A stretch of 64,000 bases of DNA, taken from contig NZ_NWUX01000002.1 of NCBI RefSeq assembly GCF_002374315.1, forward strand, positions 237,630 through 301,629, read 5' to 3'. Positions 1 to 7,609 of this stretch are shown here, piece after piece. The stretch is from Vreelandella nigrificans. Lineage in GTDB: Bacteria > Pseudomonadota > Gammaproteobacteria > Pseudomonadales > Halomonadaceae. The position numbers were made by a program, and so were the translations under genes. The notes under the pieces were generated by a model that worked only from the letters and a program-made list of their open reading frames with translations, made no database searches and was not told the DNA's origin. The stretch's first letter is position 1; each line of letters opens with the position of its first letter.

Positions 1-129
1 GAACGCCAAGTATTTGTAGTCACCGGTAAAATCGACTACTTGATTGAGGTGGTGCGCTTTATCCGCGATGAAGAAAATCTGCCGATTGATGCGGAGCGCG
101 AAGAGGGCACCCAGGAGGCGCTGCTGTGA
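1..129 (+). CDS. C-terminal end of an upstream operon gene (partial)
   Basis: The reading frame is open from the first base and ends at a TGA at 127-129, giving the last 42 residues of a protein that starts outside the window. The tail is acidic (ends in a Glu-rich stretch, then ALL). The next gene starts on a GTG that overlaps this stop by four bases, so the two are almost certainly translationally coupled. From the two genes that follow (kleisin-like and Toprim proteins) I infer that it belongs to a condensin-like operon, perhaps as the SMC ATPase or the MukE-like subunit. The visible fragment alone has no diagnostic motif. Confidence 0.7.
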   Translation, partial: ERQVFVVTGKIDYLIEVVRFIRDEENLPIDAEREEGTQEALL

Positions 130-1355
130 ACGAGCTGGAAAGTCGCCTGCTGAAAACCGGTGCTGAACGGCTGGCGCTGTTGGGCAAGCATGCCGAACGT
201 CTGATGCAGGGTTACACCCGGGACGACGTACCCTTAGAAGGTTTAAGCGATGGCGCGCTGCGTAAGTTGTTAGCCGCTCGGGTGCTATGGCGGCCTGACG
301 AGCAGAGTGGGGTGAAACTGGCTCCCAAGGTGCGCGATCTGATTGCGGAAATGCTCGCCGATGAAACTCGCCGCCATGTAAATGCCGACGTGGCGGAAAC
401 CCTGGAGCTGGTACGCTCGTTGGTGGATAGCTACCGGGAGGCTCGCAGCCGTGGTGAGCACTGGCGACAGGAGCAGCAACTGTTGCGCCTGCGCCAGGAA
501 GTTGATGACCTGAATGGCCGCTTCGCTGATGCCATCGATAGCCTCTGGCAGCGGTTGAATAGTGATTTCGGCTTTGTCAGCCAGTTGAACGATAAAATTC
601 GCGAAAACGACCGCGCCCAGAAGCAGATTGTCCGGCTACTGGATGGCTTGGCGTTGATCGACTTCGACGAGCTCATTGAGCTGGTGGGTAGTGATGGCAG
701 CCTGCGTAAACTACTTATCAGCCAGTTACAGCATCGATTAAGCCACCACTACACCAGCCTGAGGGAAGTTCAGAGGCGGCTGATTGAACTTATGGCGCGT
801 TTTCGCAAGCAGCAGGCGCGCAGTCGTTTGATCAGTGGCATGGTGGCGTTTATGCGCGAACACCCAGGCTTTGTGCCCGGCAACTATGCCAAGCGCAGCG
901 AGGTGCCAAATTTGTTCAACCACGCAGCGCCATTAAGCGCAGCGGCCTCCCCAGCACTAGATCGAGTGCTGGAAAGCCGAGTGTTGGCAGAGTTACTACA
1001 TGAGTTACCGATTCCGCGCCATGCAGCGCAAACTGTTGAGTCGGCAGTACCTACACTCACACCGGAAGACAATCTCGCCGCTGCTCGCCAGCAAGCGCTT
1101 AAGCTAGATGTCGAACGTTTCTACCTTGCGGTGTTGGATCAGCCCCAAACCGAGCCGGTTAGCGCGCTGGCCTACCTGAAGGAGAGCCACTTGGAGTGGC
1201 CTGGAGAGATTTGGCTGTTTCAGGTAATTGCTGAGTACCAAGGCCTGCCGCGCAGAGAGCAGCAGGCGTTCCACTTGCACCAACAGGAAACCAAAGCCAG
1301 CACCTTCAACGATTTACGGCTAATTCACGACGTAGCGCTGGCGGTAGCGGTATGA
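126..1355 (+). CDS. MksF/JetA-like kleisin candidate of a condensin-like system
   Basis: 409-residue, almost entirely helical protein. The N-terminal 80 residues look like a winged-helix domain (hydrophobic helices then a VLWRPDEQSGVKLAP wing-like turn). Residues about 110-240 form long amphipathic helices rich in Glu, Arg and Gln, as in the neck/coiled-coil part of bacterial kleisins. There are no membrane segments and no ATPase motifs. The GTG start overlaps the upstream stop (GTGA) and its own stop overlaps the next ATG (ATGA), so it is the middle member of a tightly coupled operon. MksBEFG/Wadjet systems pair an SMC ATPase, a kleisin and a small winged-helix subunit with a Toprim nuclease; the downstream gene supplies a Toprim domain. 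The kleisin assignment comes from overall character and context, not from a signature motif. Confidence 0.5.
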   Translation: MNELESRLLKTGAERLALLGKHAERLMQGYTRDDVPLEGLSDGALRKLLAARVLWRPDEQSGVKLAPKVRDLIAEMLADETRRHVNADVAETLELVRSLVDSYREARSRGEHWRQEQQLLRLRQEVDDLNGRFADAIDSLWQRLNSDFGFVSQLNDKIRENDRAQKQIVRLLDGLALIDFDELIELVGSDGSLRKLLISQLQHRLSHHYTSLREVQRRLIELMARFRKQQARSRLISGMVAFMREHPGFVPGNYAKRSEVPNLFNHAAPLSAAASPALDRVLESRVLAELLHELPIPRHAAQTVESAVPTLTPEDNLAAARQQALKLDVERFYLAVLDQPQTEPVSALAYLKESHLEWPGEIWLFQVIAEYQGLPRREQQAFHLHQQETKASTFNDLRLIHDVALAVAV

Positions 1356-2218
1356 CGTTATCGGGCCGTGCCCGGGCCGGGCTTAATGGTGTTGTGCGAG
1401 AGCTTAACCGCCAGCCCTTGGTAGAAAAGCCGCGCAGCAAGTGGGTAGAGGATGTAGTGGCTTGGTGCCACCAGAAGGATATCGATCTGACCACGTGGAT
1501 TTCCAACCAAACGCTGCGCTTTGACGCCAACCTATTGGCGCAAATTAATAGCATGTTGGAAAGTGACCGTTTGGCACCGCTTGGGCACTCGTTAAGCGGT
1601 TTAAGTAGCGCCGCCCAAGCAATAGAGGGGCTTGAGGAGGATAAAAGCATCCGCGAGGGCCCCCGTGCAAAGCGGCTGTTGATCAACCTTCCGCAACAGC
1701 CCTCCACGTGGCTTGCGCCAGAGTCACGTAGCATTCGAGACGTTGATATAACCAGCTTAAAGCTGGCCGCGTTTGGGGCGTTAGTCCAGGTAGAAAACTT
1801 GGACAGCTTCTACGTATTTTCACCAGAGATAGATGCACTGAGCGGTTACGCCAACCCACTGGTGGTTTACCGCGGCGACAGCCACTATGGTGGCGGCTTT
1901 GCGCAGCTGGAAAAGGCTTGGCGAAAAACCAATCGACCACACCTTTATGCAGGTGATTTTGACCCCAAAGGAGTGACCCTAGCCCTAGACAGTGGTGCCA
2001 CGCATCTACTGCTACCTAACATCGAATGGCTAACCCAGCACGTCACGCCATTACACATGCCCGCCGAACAGCTGCCTTTCCAACGCCGCTTGCGCCAACG
2101 CCATGTCACGCTACCGGACCACCATCCATTACGCCCATATTTAGTGCTACTGGAAAAACAGCGCGGATTAAAGCAGCAGTGGTTTGGTGGGGAGCTGGTG
2201 AGCGTGGGGTTAGCGTGA
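1352..2218 (+). CDS. Toprim-domain protein, JetD/MksG/TopoVI-A-like
   Basis: 288-residue protein. The C-terminal half carries the acidic residues expected of a Toprim fold: Glu148 in VENLDSF, then Asp202 and Asp204 in GDFDPKG. The DxDPxG form is typical of Spo11/topoisomerase VI A subunits and of JetD, the plasmid-cleaving nuclease of Wadjet systems. A YRGDSHYGGG segment (173-182) lies between the two acidic motifs. The protein is shorter than classical JetD (about 400 residues), so the N-terminal DNA-binding part is reduced or divergent. Its ATG overlaps the stop of the kleisin-like gene, making it the last gene of that operon. Inferred role: DNA-cleaving effector or partner of a condensin-like complex acting on circular foreign DNA. 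Function is untested. Confidence 0.6.
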   Translation: MTLSGRARAGLNGVVRELNRQPLVEKPRSKWVEDVVAWCHQKDIDLTTWISNQTLRFDANLLAQINSMLESDRLAPLGHSLSGLSSAAQAIEGLEEDKSIREGPRAKRLLINLPQQPSTWLAPESRSIRDVDITSLKLAAFGALVQVENLDSFYVFSPEIDALSGYANPLVVYRGDSHYGGGFAQLEKAWRKTNRPHLYAGDFDPKGVTLALDSGATHLLLPNIEWLTQHVTPLHMPAEQLPFQRRLRQRHVTLPDHHPLRPYLVLLEKQRGLKQQWFGGELVSVGLA

Positions 2219-2317
2219 GGGTGGCAGTAGCAGAGCGTGCGGACATAAGGATTTGAACTACCCTGGGAAACTAGCTTTTCTTAACGTTGTATTCTGACCG
2301 CTCAAGGACACGATGAC

Positions 2318-3163
2318 ATGAGCACAGAAATCACAATGATCGTACTGCTCGCTGCCATCTTTAACGCCTGCTGGAATGCGATCGTTAAAGTGAGTGGCGA
2401 CAGGATCGCCGTCATGGCGGTGATCACCCTGTTGGGCAGTCTCGTTTCTGCACTCGCCTTGCCTTTCGTGGCGCTCCCTGACCCTGCCAGTTGGCCGCTT
2501 CTTGGCCTAGCCATTTTGATTCATACCGCCTATCACTTTTGCCTGCCAATGGCTTACCACTACGGTGATTTTGGTCAGGTATACCCCATTGCGCGTGGAT
2601 CGGCGCCATTACTCGTTACACTTGGCGCAGCCGCATTCGCTGGCGAAATGTTGGGGTTTCTCCCGTTACTTGGTGTGCTGTTTCTCGGGGTAGGTGTGAT
2701 GTCGCTAGCGCTCGATACAAGCACCGGTATTACCAGAAATCCCCGCGCTATCCTTCTTGCTCTAGGTACGGGTGCTTTTATTGCTTCCTACACTCTGGTG
2801 GGCGGTCTGGGGGCACGACAAGCTGGCTCGGTACTCGGCTTTGCGGTTTTATTGACCCTCGGTAACGGCTTACTGACGTTTGCTATTGCACTGACATGGA
2901 AAGCCAAGGAGATAAAAAGAGTTATATCCAGCAATTTGGCTCCCGCCGTTGTTGGCGGCGGGATGCAGGTTGGTGCGTATTGGATCGTTATCTGGGCCAT
3001 GGCCTATGCCCCACTTGGCATGGTTTCGGCCCTCAGAGAAACCAGCGTGCTGTTCGCCGCACTGATTTCTAGCATTATTTTGAAAGAGGGTTTCGGCGTA
3101 TGGCGGTTTGTTTCTTCTGGCCTGATCGCTTGCGGTATTGCGTTGACACGTTATAAATCTTAG
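2318..3163 (+). CDS. EamA/DMT-superfamily transporter
   Basis: 281-residue inner-membrane protein with about ten hydrophobic segments and two internally similar halves, as in EamA (DmeF/RhaT-like) drug/metabolite exporters. The N-terminal half carries an AIFNACWNAIVK segment, a common first-helix pattern in this family, and the C-terminal half ends with a helix rich in small residues. The start follows an AAGGA about 10 bases upstream. It stands alone, about 100 bp after the Toprim gene and before an AT-rich stretch, so the neighbourhood does not reveal the substrate. Candidates are amino acids or small metabolites. The family assignment is firm, the substrate unknown. Confidence 0.8.
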   Translation: MSTEITMIVLLAAIFNACWNAIVKVSGDRIAVMAVITLLGSLVSALALPFVALPDPASWPLLGLAILIHTAYHFCLPMAYHYGDFGQVYPIARGSAPLLVTLGAAAFAGEMLGFLPLLGVLFLGVGVMSLALDTSTGITRNPRAILLALGTGAFIASYTLVGGLGARQAGSVLGFAVLLTLGNGLLTFAIALTWKAKEIKRVISSNLAPAVVGGGMQVGAYWIVIWAMAYAPLGMVSALRETSVLFAALISSIILKEGFGVWRFVSSGLIACGIALTRYKS

Positions 3164-3531
3164 AAAAGCTCGTGCCGCTGATATGGCTTGTTGGTTATCT
3201 AACAGCTCTCCACGCCCCCGACAATGTCTACTCAATTAGCTCTAACCTTGTTCATATTGGTCACGCTTTATTTATAAAACCGAGCACACTGCATAACCGT
3301 TGAAATACCCTCATCTACCTCATGCTCATTGCCCGGAAGTATTATTGGAGTTGGCAAAATGCGGAGGCACATGAATTTCGGATATACTGTCAAAATTGGA
3401 TTTTCTTCCAATTGAATCAGTGGGGTAGAGTCGAAATTGCTAGAGCCATAACCTCATTGGTTCTGCTGTCACGCTCATTGGGAGTATGTAAGCTACATAT
3501 ATTCTTTACTAAATTTTTCAGGAGAAATCAA
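3164..3531 (+). other. AT-rich intergenic region ahead of an orphan gene
   Basis: 368 bp between the transporter stop and the start I prefer for the next gene. Composition becomes clearly richer in A and T than the flanking genes. The upstream frame of the next gene stays open from 3322, but that stretch has no convincing ribosome binding site and I treat it as leader. I see no RNA gene or insertion-sequence end here. Confidence 0.4.
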
Positions 3532-4416
3532 GTGGATTATCATGAATTGAGGAAGTTTAGGAGTGAGATTGATCTGGCAGAAAATTTTTTTACTGAATTT
3601 GCTGCTAGAGAAGATGAGATTCTAACTTTCGGTATGCGGAAGGTAGCAAAATGGGAGAGCTATATTGCGACCTCAGAGCACCTTAAGGCGTTTGAGACAA
3701 AGATACATGAGTTCGAGGAGTTTTTAAGGCCGGTAGATAAACTGCTTTATGAGCGCGTAAGGAAGTTGCTCAATGATTCAAATATAGTTGAATCTATAAC
3801 TGGAATTGAGGTTGCTTTGAGAATTGCTTCAAATAAACAAAAGCTAAGCGTGCCTAGTGAGGTTTTAAGTGGTCTACTTCTGCAACTTCCTTATTTAGCT
3901 AACCTTTTTAGGAGGCGTAAGTTGTTTTCTGAAGAAGTAATACCAATTCAGAAGCTTATAGTATCTCTTGGGCGGCTGAATAATCTTGTTGCAATGTCAG
4001 AGAGTTCTTATATCAAGCGTTGGAGTCGTGATAGCGATGTTTTTAAACCTTCCAATCTTGACGAGGAAAAAATAATCATATTTATTGAAACTGCAATAAG
4101 TGAGATAGAGGATAACTCGCCTCTGTCGGCTGAAGATAAAAAGCAATTGATAGAGTATTTGTACAAAGCCAAAATCGAGTTTGCTAGCGAGCGTCCCTCT
4201 TGGAATAAAATTGTTGGTGCACTTGTGATTGCTGCAGCGATCACAAGTGGTATTTCTGATTCTTCAGGAGCTTATGAAAATATTGACAAGGCCATAAAGT
4301 ATATTCTTGGCACATCTATAGAACAGTACATGCCGGCGGAACGGAAATTACCTTTGCTTAAAGAACCTCGAAAAATAGAAAAAGAAGATGATTTTTCTGA
4401 ATTTATCGACGTTTAA
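3532..4416 (+). CDS. Unrecognised AT-rich orphan protein
   Basis: I do not recognise this protein. The start is set at GTG 3532 because an AGGAG lies seven bases upstream; a longer frame opens at 3322 but lacks such a site. From this start it is 294 residues, mostly helical and charged (a Glu/Lys-rich N-terminal half). A hydrophobic patch at about residues 225-240 (VGALVIAAAITSG) could be a single membrane segment or a buried helix. The C terminus is acidic (KEDDFSEFIDV). Codon use (ATA, AGG, AAA, TTT) and AT content differ sharply from the genes on both sides, which points to horizontal transfer. It stands alone with long AT-rich spacers on both sides. A defence or stress role would be pure guesswork. 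Confidence 0.6.
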   Translation: MDYHELRKFRSEIDLAENFFTEFAAREDEILTFGMRKVAKWESYIATSEHLKAFETKIHEFEEFLRPVDKLLYERVRKLLNDSNIVESITGIEVALRIASNKQKLSVPSEVLSGLLLQLPYLANLFRRRKLFSEEVIPIQKLIVSLGRLNNLVAMSESSYIKRWSRDSDVFKPSNLDEEKIIIFIETAISEIEDNSPLSAEDKKQLIEYLYKAKIEFASERPSWNKIVGALVIAAAITSGISDSSGAYENIDKAIKYILGTSIEQYMPAERKLPLLKEPRKIEKEDDFSEFIDV

Positions 4417-4787
4417 AAGACAGTTTGAGGTGGTCTTTGAGATGCAATTTCGTCAAGTGTTTTTTAAAATTATATTTTGCAGAGTACAAGCACTTTAAAG
4501 GTTGCAGCGGCGTGGCAATTATACATAGCCAAGGTAGTGCTGGCGTGCTGGTCTGCAAAGGCAATCAAGCAACGGACATATTCGTTCGGTCTTTCATTAA
4601 GAAGATATAAGTTTGCTTTAGACGCGACATATGGTGAGCTAACACATAACAAATGACATTTTGTCGGACGTAGTTAGGCCTCAATTGCATAAATGTACGC
4701 CTAATCATCATCGTATACGCACTAACGTTTAAATTTAGCTAGCTGGCAATCCACCGCTTTGGTCTCTAAGCGAGAGCACAGAAAAAG
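4417..4787 (+). other. AT-rich intergenic region with inverted repeats
   Basis: 371 bp without a supported gene. It keeps the low GC of the preceding orphan gene. A TTAGGC/GCCTAA inverted repeat separated by 19 bases lies near 4675-4705, just after a CTAAC...GTTAGGC arrangement that superficially resembles recombination core sites. The match to integron attC cores is incomplete. Promoter elements for the downstream ribonuclease Z gene should lie at the right end, but I cannot assign them. Confidence 0.35.
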
Positions 4788-5744
4788 ATGAACTTACTCT
4801 TCCTAGGCACCTCCGCCGGTGTACCCACCAAAAGCAGAAACGTCTCCGGAGTCGCTTTGCGCGAGAGCAAGGGGAAGGGCTGGTACCTGATCGATTGTGG
4901 TGAGGGTACCCAGCATCAGGTCTTGAACACGAAGTTGTCGTTTCATTCGCTGAAAGCCATCTTTATTACCCATGTGCACGGCGACCATTGCTATGGGCTG
5001 CCGGGCATACTGGCGAGTGCGGGAATGGGTGGCCGGAAAACACCGCTGACCATTGTGGCGCCAGCAGGTATCAAGGCATGGTTGGAGGCTACCTGTGAGG
5101 CCACACAGCTATGCTTGCCCTTCGCCCTGGAGTTTATCGACTCAGACGAGCTGCCCAGCGTTGAGTTTGAAAGCATCGCGGTTACCACCTTCAGGCTTTC
5201 ACACCGGGCGCCGTCCTATGCTTATGGGTTTACGGAGACAAAGGTCGACGCTGCCTTGGACGTGGATAAGTTAGCGCAAAAGGGGATTCCGAGAGGACCG
5301 TTGTGGGGGCAGTTGAAGCAAGGGTTTGATGTTGATTTTGAGGGTGAGCTTTTAAAAAGCCATGACTACCTGATCTTCAAACATAAGCCAAGGAAAGTGG
5401 TGATCGCTGGGGACAATGACCAGCCTGAATTGTTGTTAGATGCTTGCGCGGGGGCACAGGTACTGGTGCATGAAGCCACCTACACCGAAGAGATGGCCCA
5501 AAAGGCCGGTGATGTAGGGCATAGCTACGCCAAGCTTGTCGCCGCGTTTGCCGAATCGGTACAACTACCCAATCTAGTGCTGACGCACTTTAGCCCCCGT
5601 TACCAGCTCAGCCCCCATGCATTGCCTTCCATTGAGGAGATTCGCCAAGAGGCCCAGAGTGTCTATTCGGGTTCGCTTTATTTGGCGCAGGATTTTGGTG
5701 AATACACACTGGATAAAGCGGGCCACTTTTCTGAACTGGCATAG
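4788..5744 (+). CDS. rnz: Ribonuclease Z
   Basis: 318-residue metallo-beta-lactamase-fold nuclease. The zinc-binding HVHGDH sits at residues 62-67 and is preceded by the GTSAGVPT opening strand and DCGEGTQHQ, both characteristic of RNase Z/ElaC. Later motifs include AGDND (about 204-208), HEATY, a GHSYA segment with the histidine expected of the family, and LTHFSPRY near the end. Length matches ElaC-type RNase Z (about 300-320). The enzyme removes 3' trailers from tRNA precursors lacking encoded CCA and has exonuclease activity in some bacteria. The tRNAs in this window encode CCA, so they need not be its main substrates. Single gene, next to a decayed toxin-antitoxin remnant. Confidence 0.9.
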   Translation: MNLLFLGTSAGVPTKSRNVSGVALRESKGKGWYLIDCGEGTQHQVLNTKLSFHSLKAIFITHVHGDHCYGLPGILASAGMGGRKTPLTIVAPAGIKAWLEATCEATQLCLPFALEFIDSDELPSVEFESIAVTTFRLSHRAPSYAYGFTETKVDAALDVDKLAQKGIPRGPLWGQLKQGFDVDFEGELLKSHDYLIFKHKPRKVVIAGDNDQPELLLDACAGAQVLVHEATYTEEMAQKAGDVGHSYAKLVAAFAESVQLPNLVLTHFSPRYQLSPHALPSIEEIRQEAQSVYSGSLYLAQDFGEYTLDKAGHFSELA

Positions 5745-5761
5745 CAAGTTTCTCGACTCTT

Positions 5762-5815
5762 TTTGATGTGTACCATACTGATGCCTAGATAGTGAATTAC
5801 GAAGATTACTACTGA
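5762..5815 (+). pseudogene. Possible HigB-like toxin C-terminal remnant
   Basis: The frame ending at TGA 5813-5815 reads FDVYHTDA, stop, IVNYEDYY. The last residues resemble the D-Y-x-D-Y-H/Y end of HigB (RelE-superfamily) toxins. An in-frame TAG at 5786-5788 and the missing upstream domain show it is only a fragment. It ends immediately before the HigA-like remnant, the normal higB-higA order. Confidence 0.35.
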
Positions 5816-6101
5816 GGTACCGCTACAACCCTCCCCATCCTGGTGAAGTATTACGCGAGCTTTGTTTGGAGCCTCTAGGCCTTACTGTGACAGCTGCTGC
5901 CGAAGCGCTGGGTGTAAGCCGCAAAACGCTCAGTGCCGTGCTGAAGGCAAGGTGGGTATTAGCCTTGAAATGGCTGTTCGGCTTTCTATTGCATTTGATA
6001 CCTCTGCGGAAAGCTGGCTGAACCAGCAGTCCCAATACGAACTCTGGCATGCCGAACAGCATCGTAAAGAGCTTAAGGTAAAGAAACTCGTTGCTGCCTA
6101 G
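5812..6101 (+). pseudogene. higA: HigA-like antitoxin, frameshifted and lacking a start codon
   Basis: A frame beginning [14 protein letters not shown] is the classic N terminus of HigA/VapI-family XRE antitoxins. It continues through a helix-turn-helix ([18 protein letters not shown]) until about 5945, where the match moves to the next frame: [19 protein letters not shown], then [12 protein letters not shown] to the end. A single-base deletion after CTGAA, where the family has Asn-Gly, explains the shift. No ATG, GTG or TTG precedes the N-terminal motif at a sensible distance. Both lesions indicate a dead gene. Together with the HigB-like tail just upstream it is a decayed HigBA module. A sequencing error could explain the frameshift but not the missing start. 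Confidence 0.75.
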
Positions 6102-6121
6102 CGCACCCAAAATAGTCTTAA

Positions 6122-6143
6122 CGCTGGCTTTATAAAGCCAGCG
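6122..6143. terminator. 22-bp perfect palindrome between convergent genes
   Basis: CGCTGGCTTTA followed directly by its complement forms a perfect 22-bp palindrome between the HigA remnant and the convergent hydrolase gene. No strong T-run follows on either strand, so termination is likely but not certain. Confidence 0.5.
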
Positions 6144-6175
6144 CTTACTTCGTTATTTCAACAGGATTCCAAACG

Positions 6176-7369
6176 TTACTTCAAAAACTCTCTTAGCGTT
6201 TCGCTGGCTTGGTCAATAGTGACAATGCCGTCTAAATGCCCGCGGTTGCCTTCCAGGGGTTTAATCGTTACCTCACTGCCACCTGCTTCAATTAGCTCCG
6301 CTGTGTGGCGCACGCCTTCGGGGGCGAAGACAAGGTCGTTTTCGCTGTAGAGCATCAGCGTGGGGGCATCGATGGCGGCAAGCCCTTCCTCTAAAGAGTC
6401 GCCATAACCCGCTAAAAAGGTTTGGTTGGCACGCACCAGATATAGCAGGTGGTTAGCATCAGAAAGCTCCGCACGTGCAGCGGCGATATCATCCAGCGTT
6501 TTCTCAATGGCGTAGCGGGCGTTGATATCCTGGGCGGGGTTGTGTGCTTCGTCGGCCCAATCGCGGTTGAAGGTTTCATTGGCCCACTGCCAGTGATTGG
6601 CATTGAGCGTAACCAGTTTCAGAGCCTCTTTCAGCCCTGCGGTAGGTGGTTCGCTGTCGTAGTAGTTACCCTCGTTCCAGTGAGCGTCTACGCGAATCGG
6701 GGCCGCCCATGAGCTTAGCGTGGCCAACAACCAGGGGTCGGCAACGCCGCCGCCAATCACGGAGATTAGCCGTTCTACTCGTTCAGGGTAGGCGCTTGCC
6801 CACTCAATGGCCTGTAGCGCGCCCATTGAGGCACCCATCACCGCATGCAGCGATTCAATACCTTGGCTTTCCAGTAGCTCGCGCTGTACCTCGACAAAAT
6901 CGCGGATGGTGACGACCGGGAAATCCATGCCCCATAGCTCGCCGGTATCGGGGTTGATGGAGGCGGGCCCGGTGGTGGTGACATTGGGGTCATTGGCATT
7001 CAGGTTAACCAGCGTATCCGAGGAGATGATGTAGTACTCATCGGTATCCAGTGGTTTGCCGGGGCCAATGATGGCATCCCAGTAGCCGGTCGGCTGCCCA
7101 TCTGCCTCATAGCGGCCTGCCGCATGGCTGGTGCCAGAGAAGAAGTGGGTAATCAGAATGACATTATCGCGGGCGTCATTGAGCTCGCCGTAGGCTTCCC
7201 AACCCACCGTGACATTGGGGATCGTCTCACCGCCCTGGGTAGTGAAGCTGTCCATTTCGAAAGTCTGTTTCTCGACGACGCCATCCCAGGCCCAGAGGGG
7301 AGAGGCCAGAAGGAGGCCAAGGCCGGAACAGAGTGTTGCCGTGAAGAGCGTTTGTCGTATAGATGCCAT
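6176..7369 (-). CDS. Exported MetX-like alpha/beta hydrolase
   Basis: 397 residues with a Sec signal peptide (charged start, hydrophobic core at about 8-23, cleavage likely after LWA near 27). The mature part follows the homoserine O-acetyltransferase (MetX) branch of alpha/beta hydrolases: nucleophile elbow GASMGALQA with Ser181, an Asp in SENDLVFAP, and a His in RGHLDG near the end. A true MetX is cytoplasmic, so an exported copy probably acts as a periplasmic hydrolase or acyltransferase on another substrate. This is inferred from the signal peptide. The gene is monocistronic, about 240 bp from the next gene upstream. Family confident, substrate unknown. Confidence 0.75.
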   Translation of the reverse strand: MASIRQTLFTATLCSGLGLLLASPLWAWDGVVEKQTFEMDSFTTQGGETIPNVTVGWEAYGELNDARDNVILITHFFSGTSHAAGRYEADGQPTGYWDAIIGPGKPLDTDEYYIISSDTLVNLNANDPNVTTTGPASINPDTGELWGMDFPVVTIRDFVEVQRELLESQGIESLHAVMGASMGALQAIEWASAYPERVERLISVIGGGVADPWLLATLSSWAAPIRVDAHWNEGNYYDSEPPTAGLKEALKLVTLNANHWQWANETFNRDWADEAHNPAQDINARYAIEKTLDDIAAARAELSDANHLLYLVRANQTFLAGYGDSLEEGLAAIDAPTLMLYSENDLVFAPEGVRHTAELIEAGGSEVTIKPLEGNRGHLDGIVTIDQASETLREFLK

Positions 7370-7609
7370 TGGGTTGCCTTTAACGAGGATTTATTGTGAT
7401 TGTTTTGGCCACCGGCAGTGGCCACCCTCTCAGCGTAGCCGACCCTAGCGCATTTTAAACGCTTTCAAGTCGCACCGTTTAGCGTATCAAGTGCTTGAGG
7501 AAAACCAGTAGCTAGCAATTTTCACGGCATAGTCACCGTGCGTAATATGCGGCTTTGAACCACCCTGATAAATTGGCACTAGTGCGGAACCGCGTCCGCA
7601 TCAACCTCA

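Noticed and set aside
2232..2270. Reverse strand resembles a tRNA 3' end (GTTCAAATCC T-loop).
   Set aside because: The T-stem does not pair, and no acceptor or anticodon arm follows. At most a remnant.
4425..4610. 61-residue plus-strand frame after the orphan gene.
   Set aside because: No ribosome binding site, no recognisable motif, and an overlapping frame on the other strand of similar length. Treated as non-coding.
4635..4710. Integron attC-like core sites (GTTAGGC with CTAAC).
   Set aside because: GTTAGGC fits GTTRRRY, but the partner core does not fit RYYYAAC and no folded attC stem is convincing. No integrase is seen.
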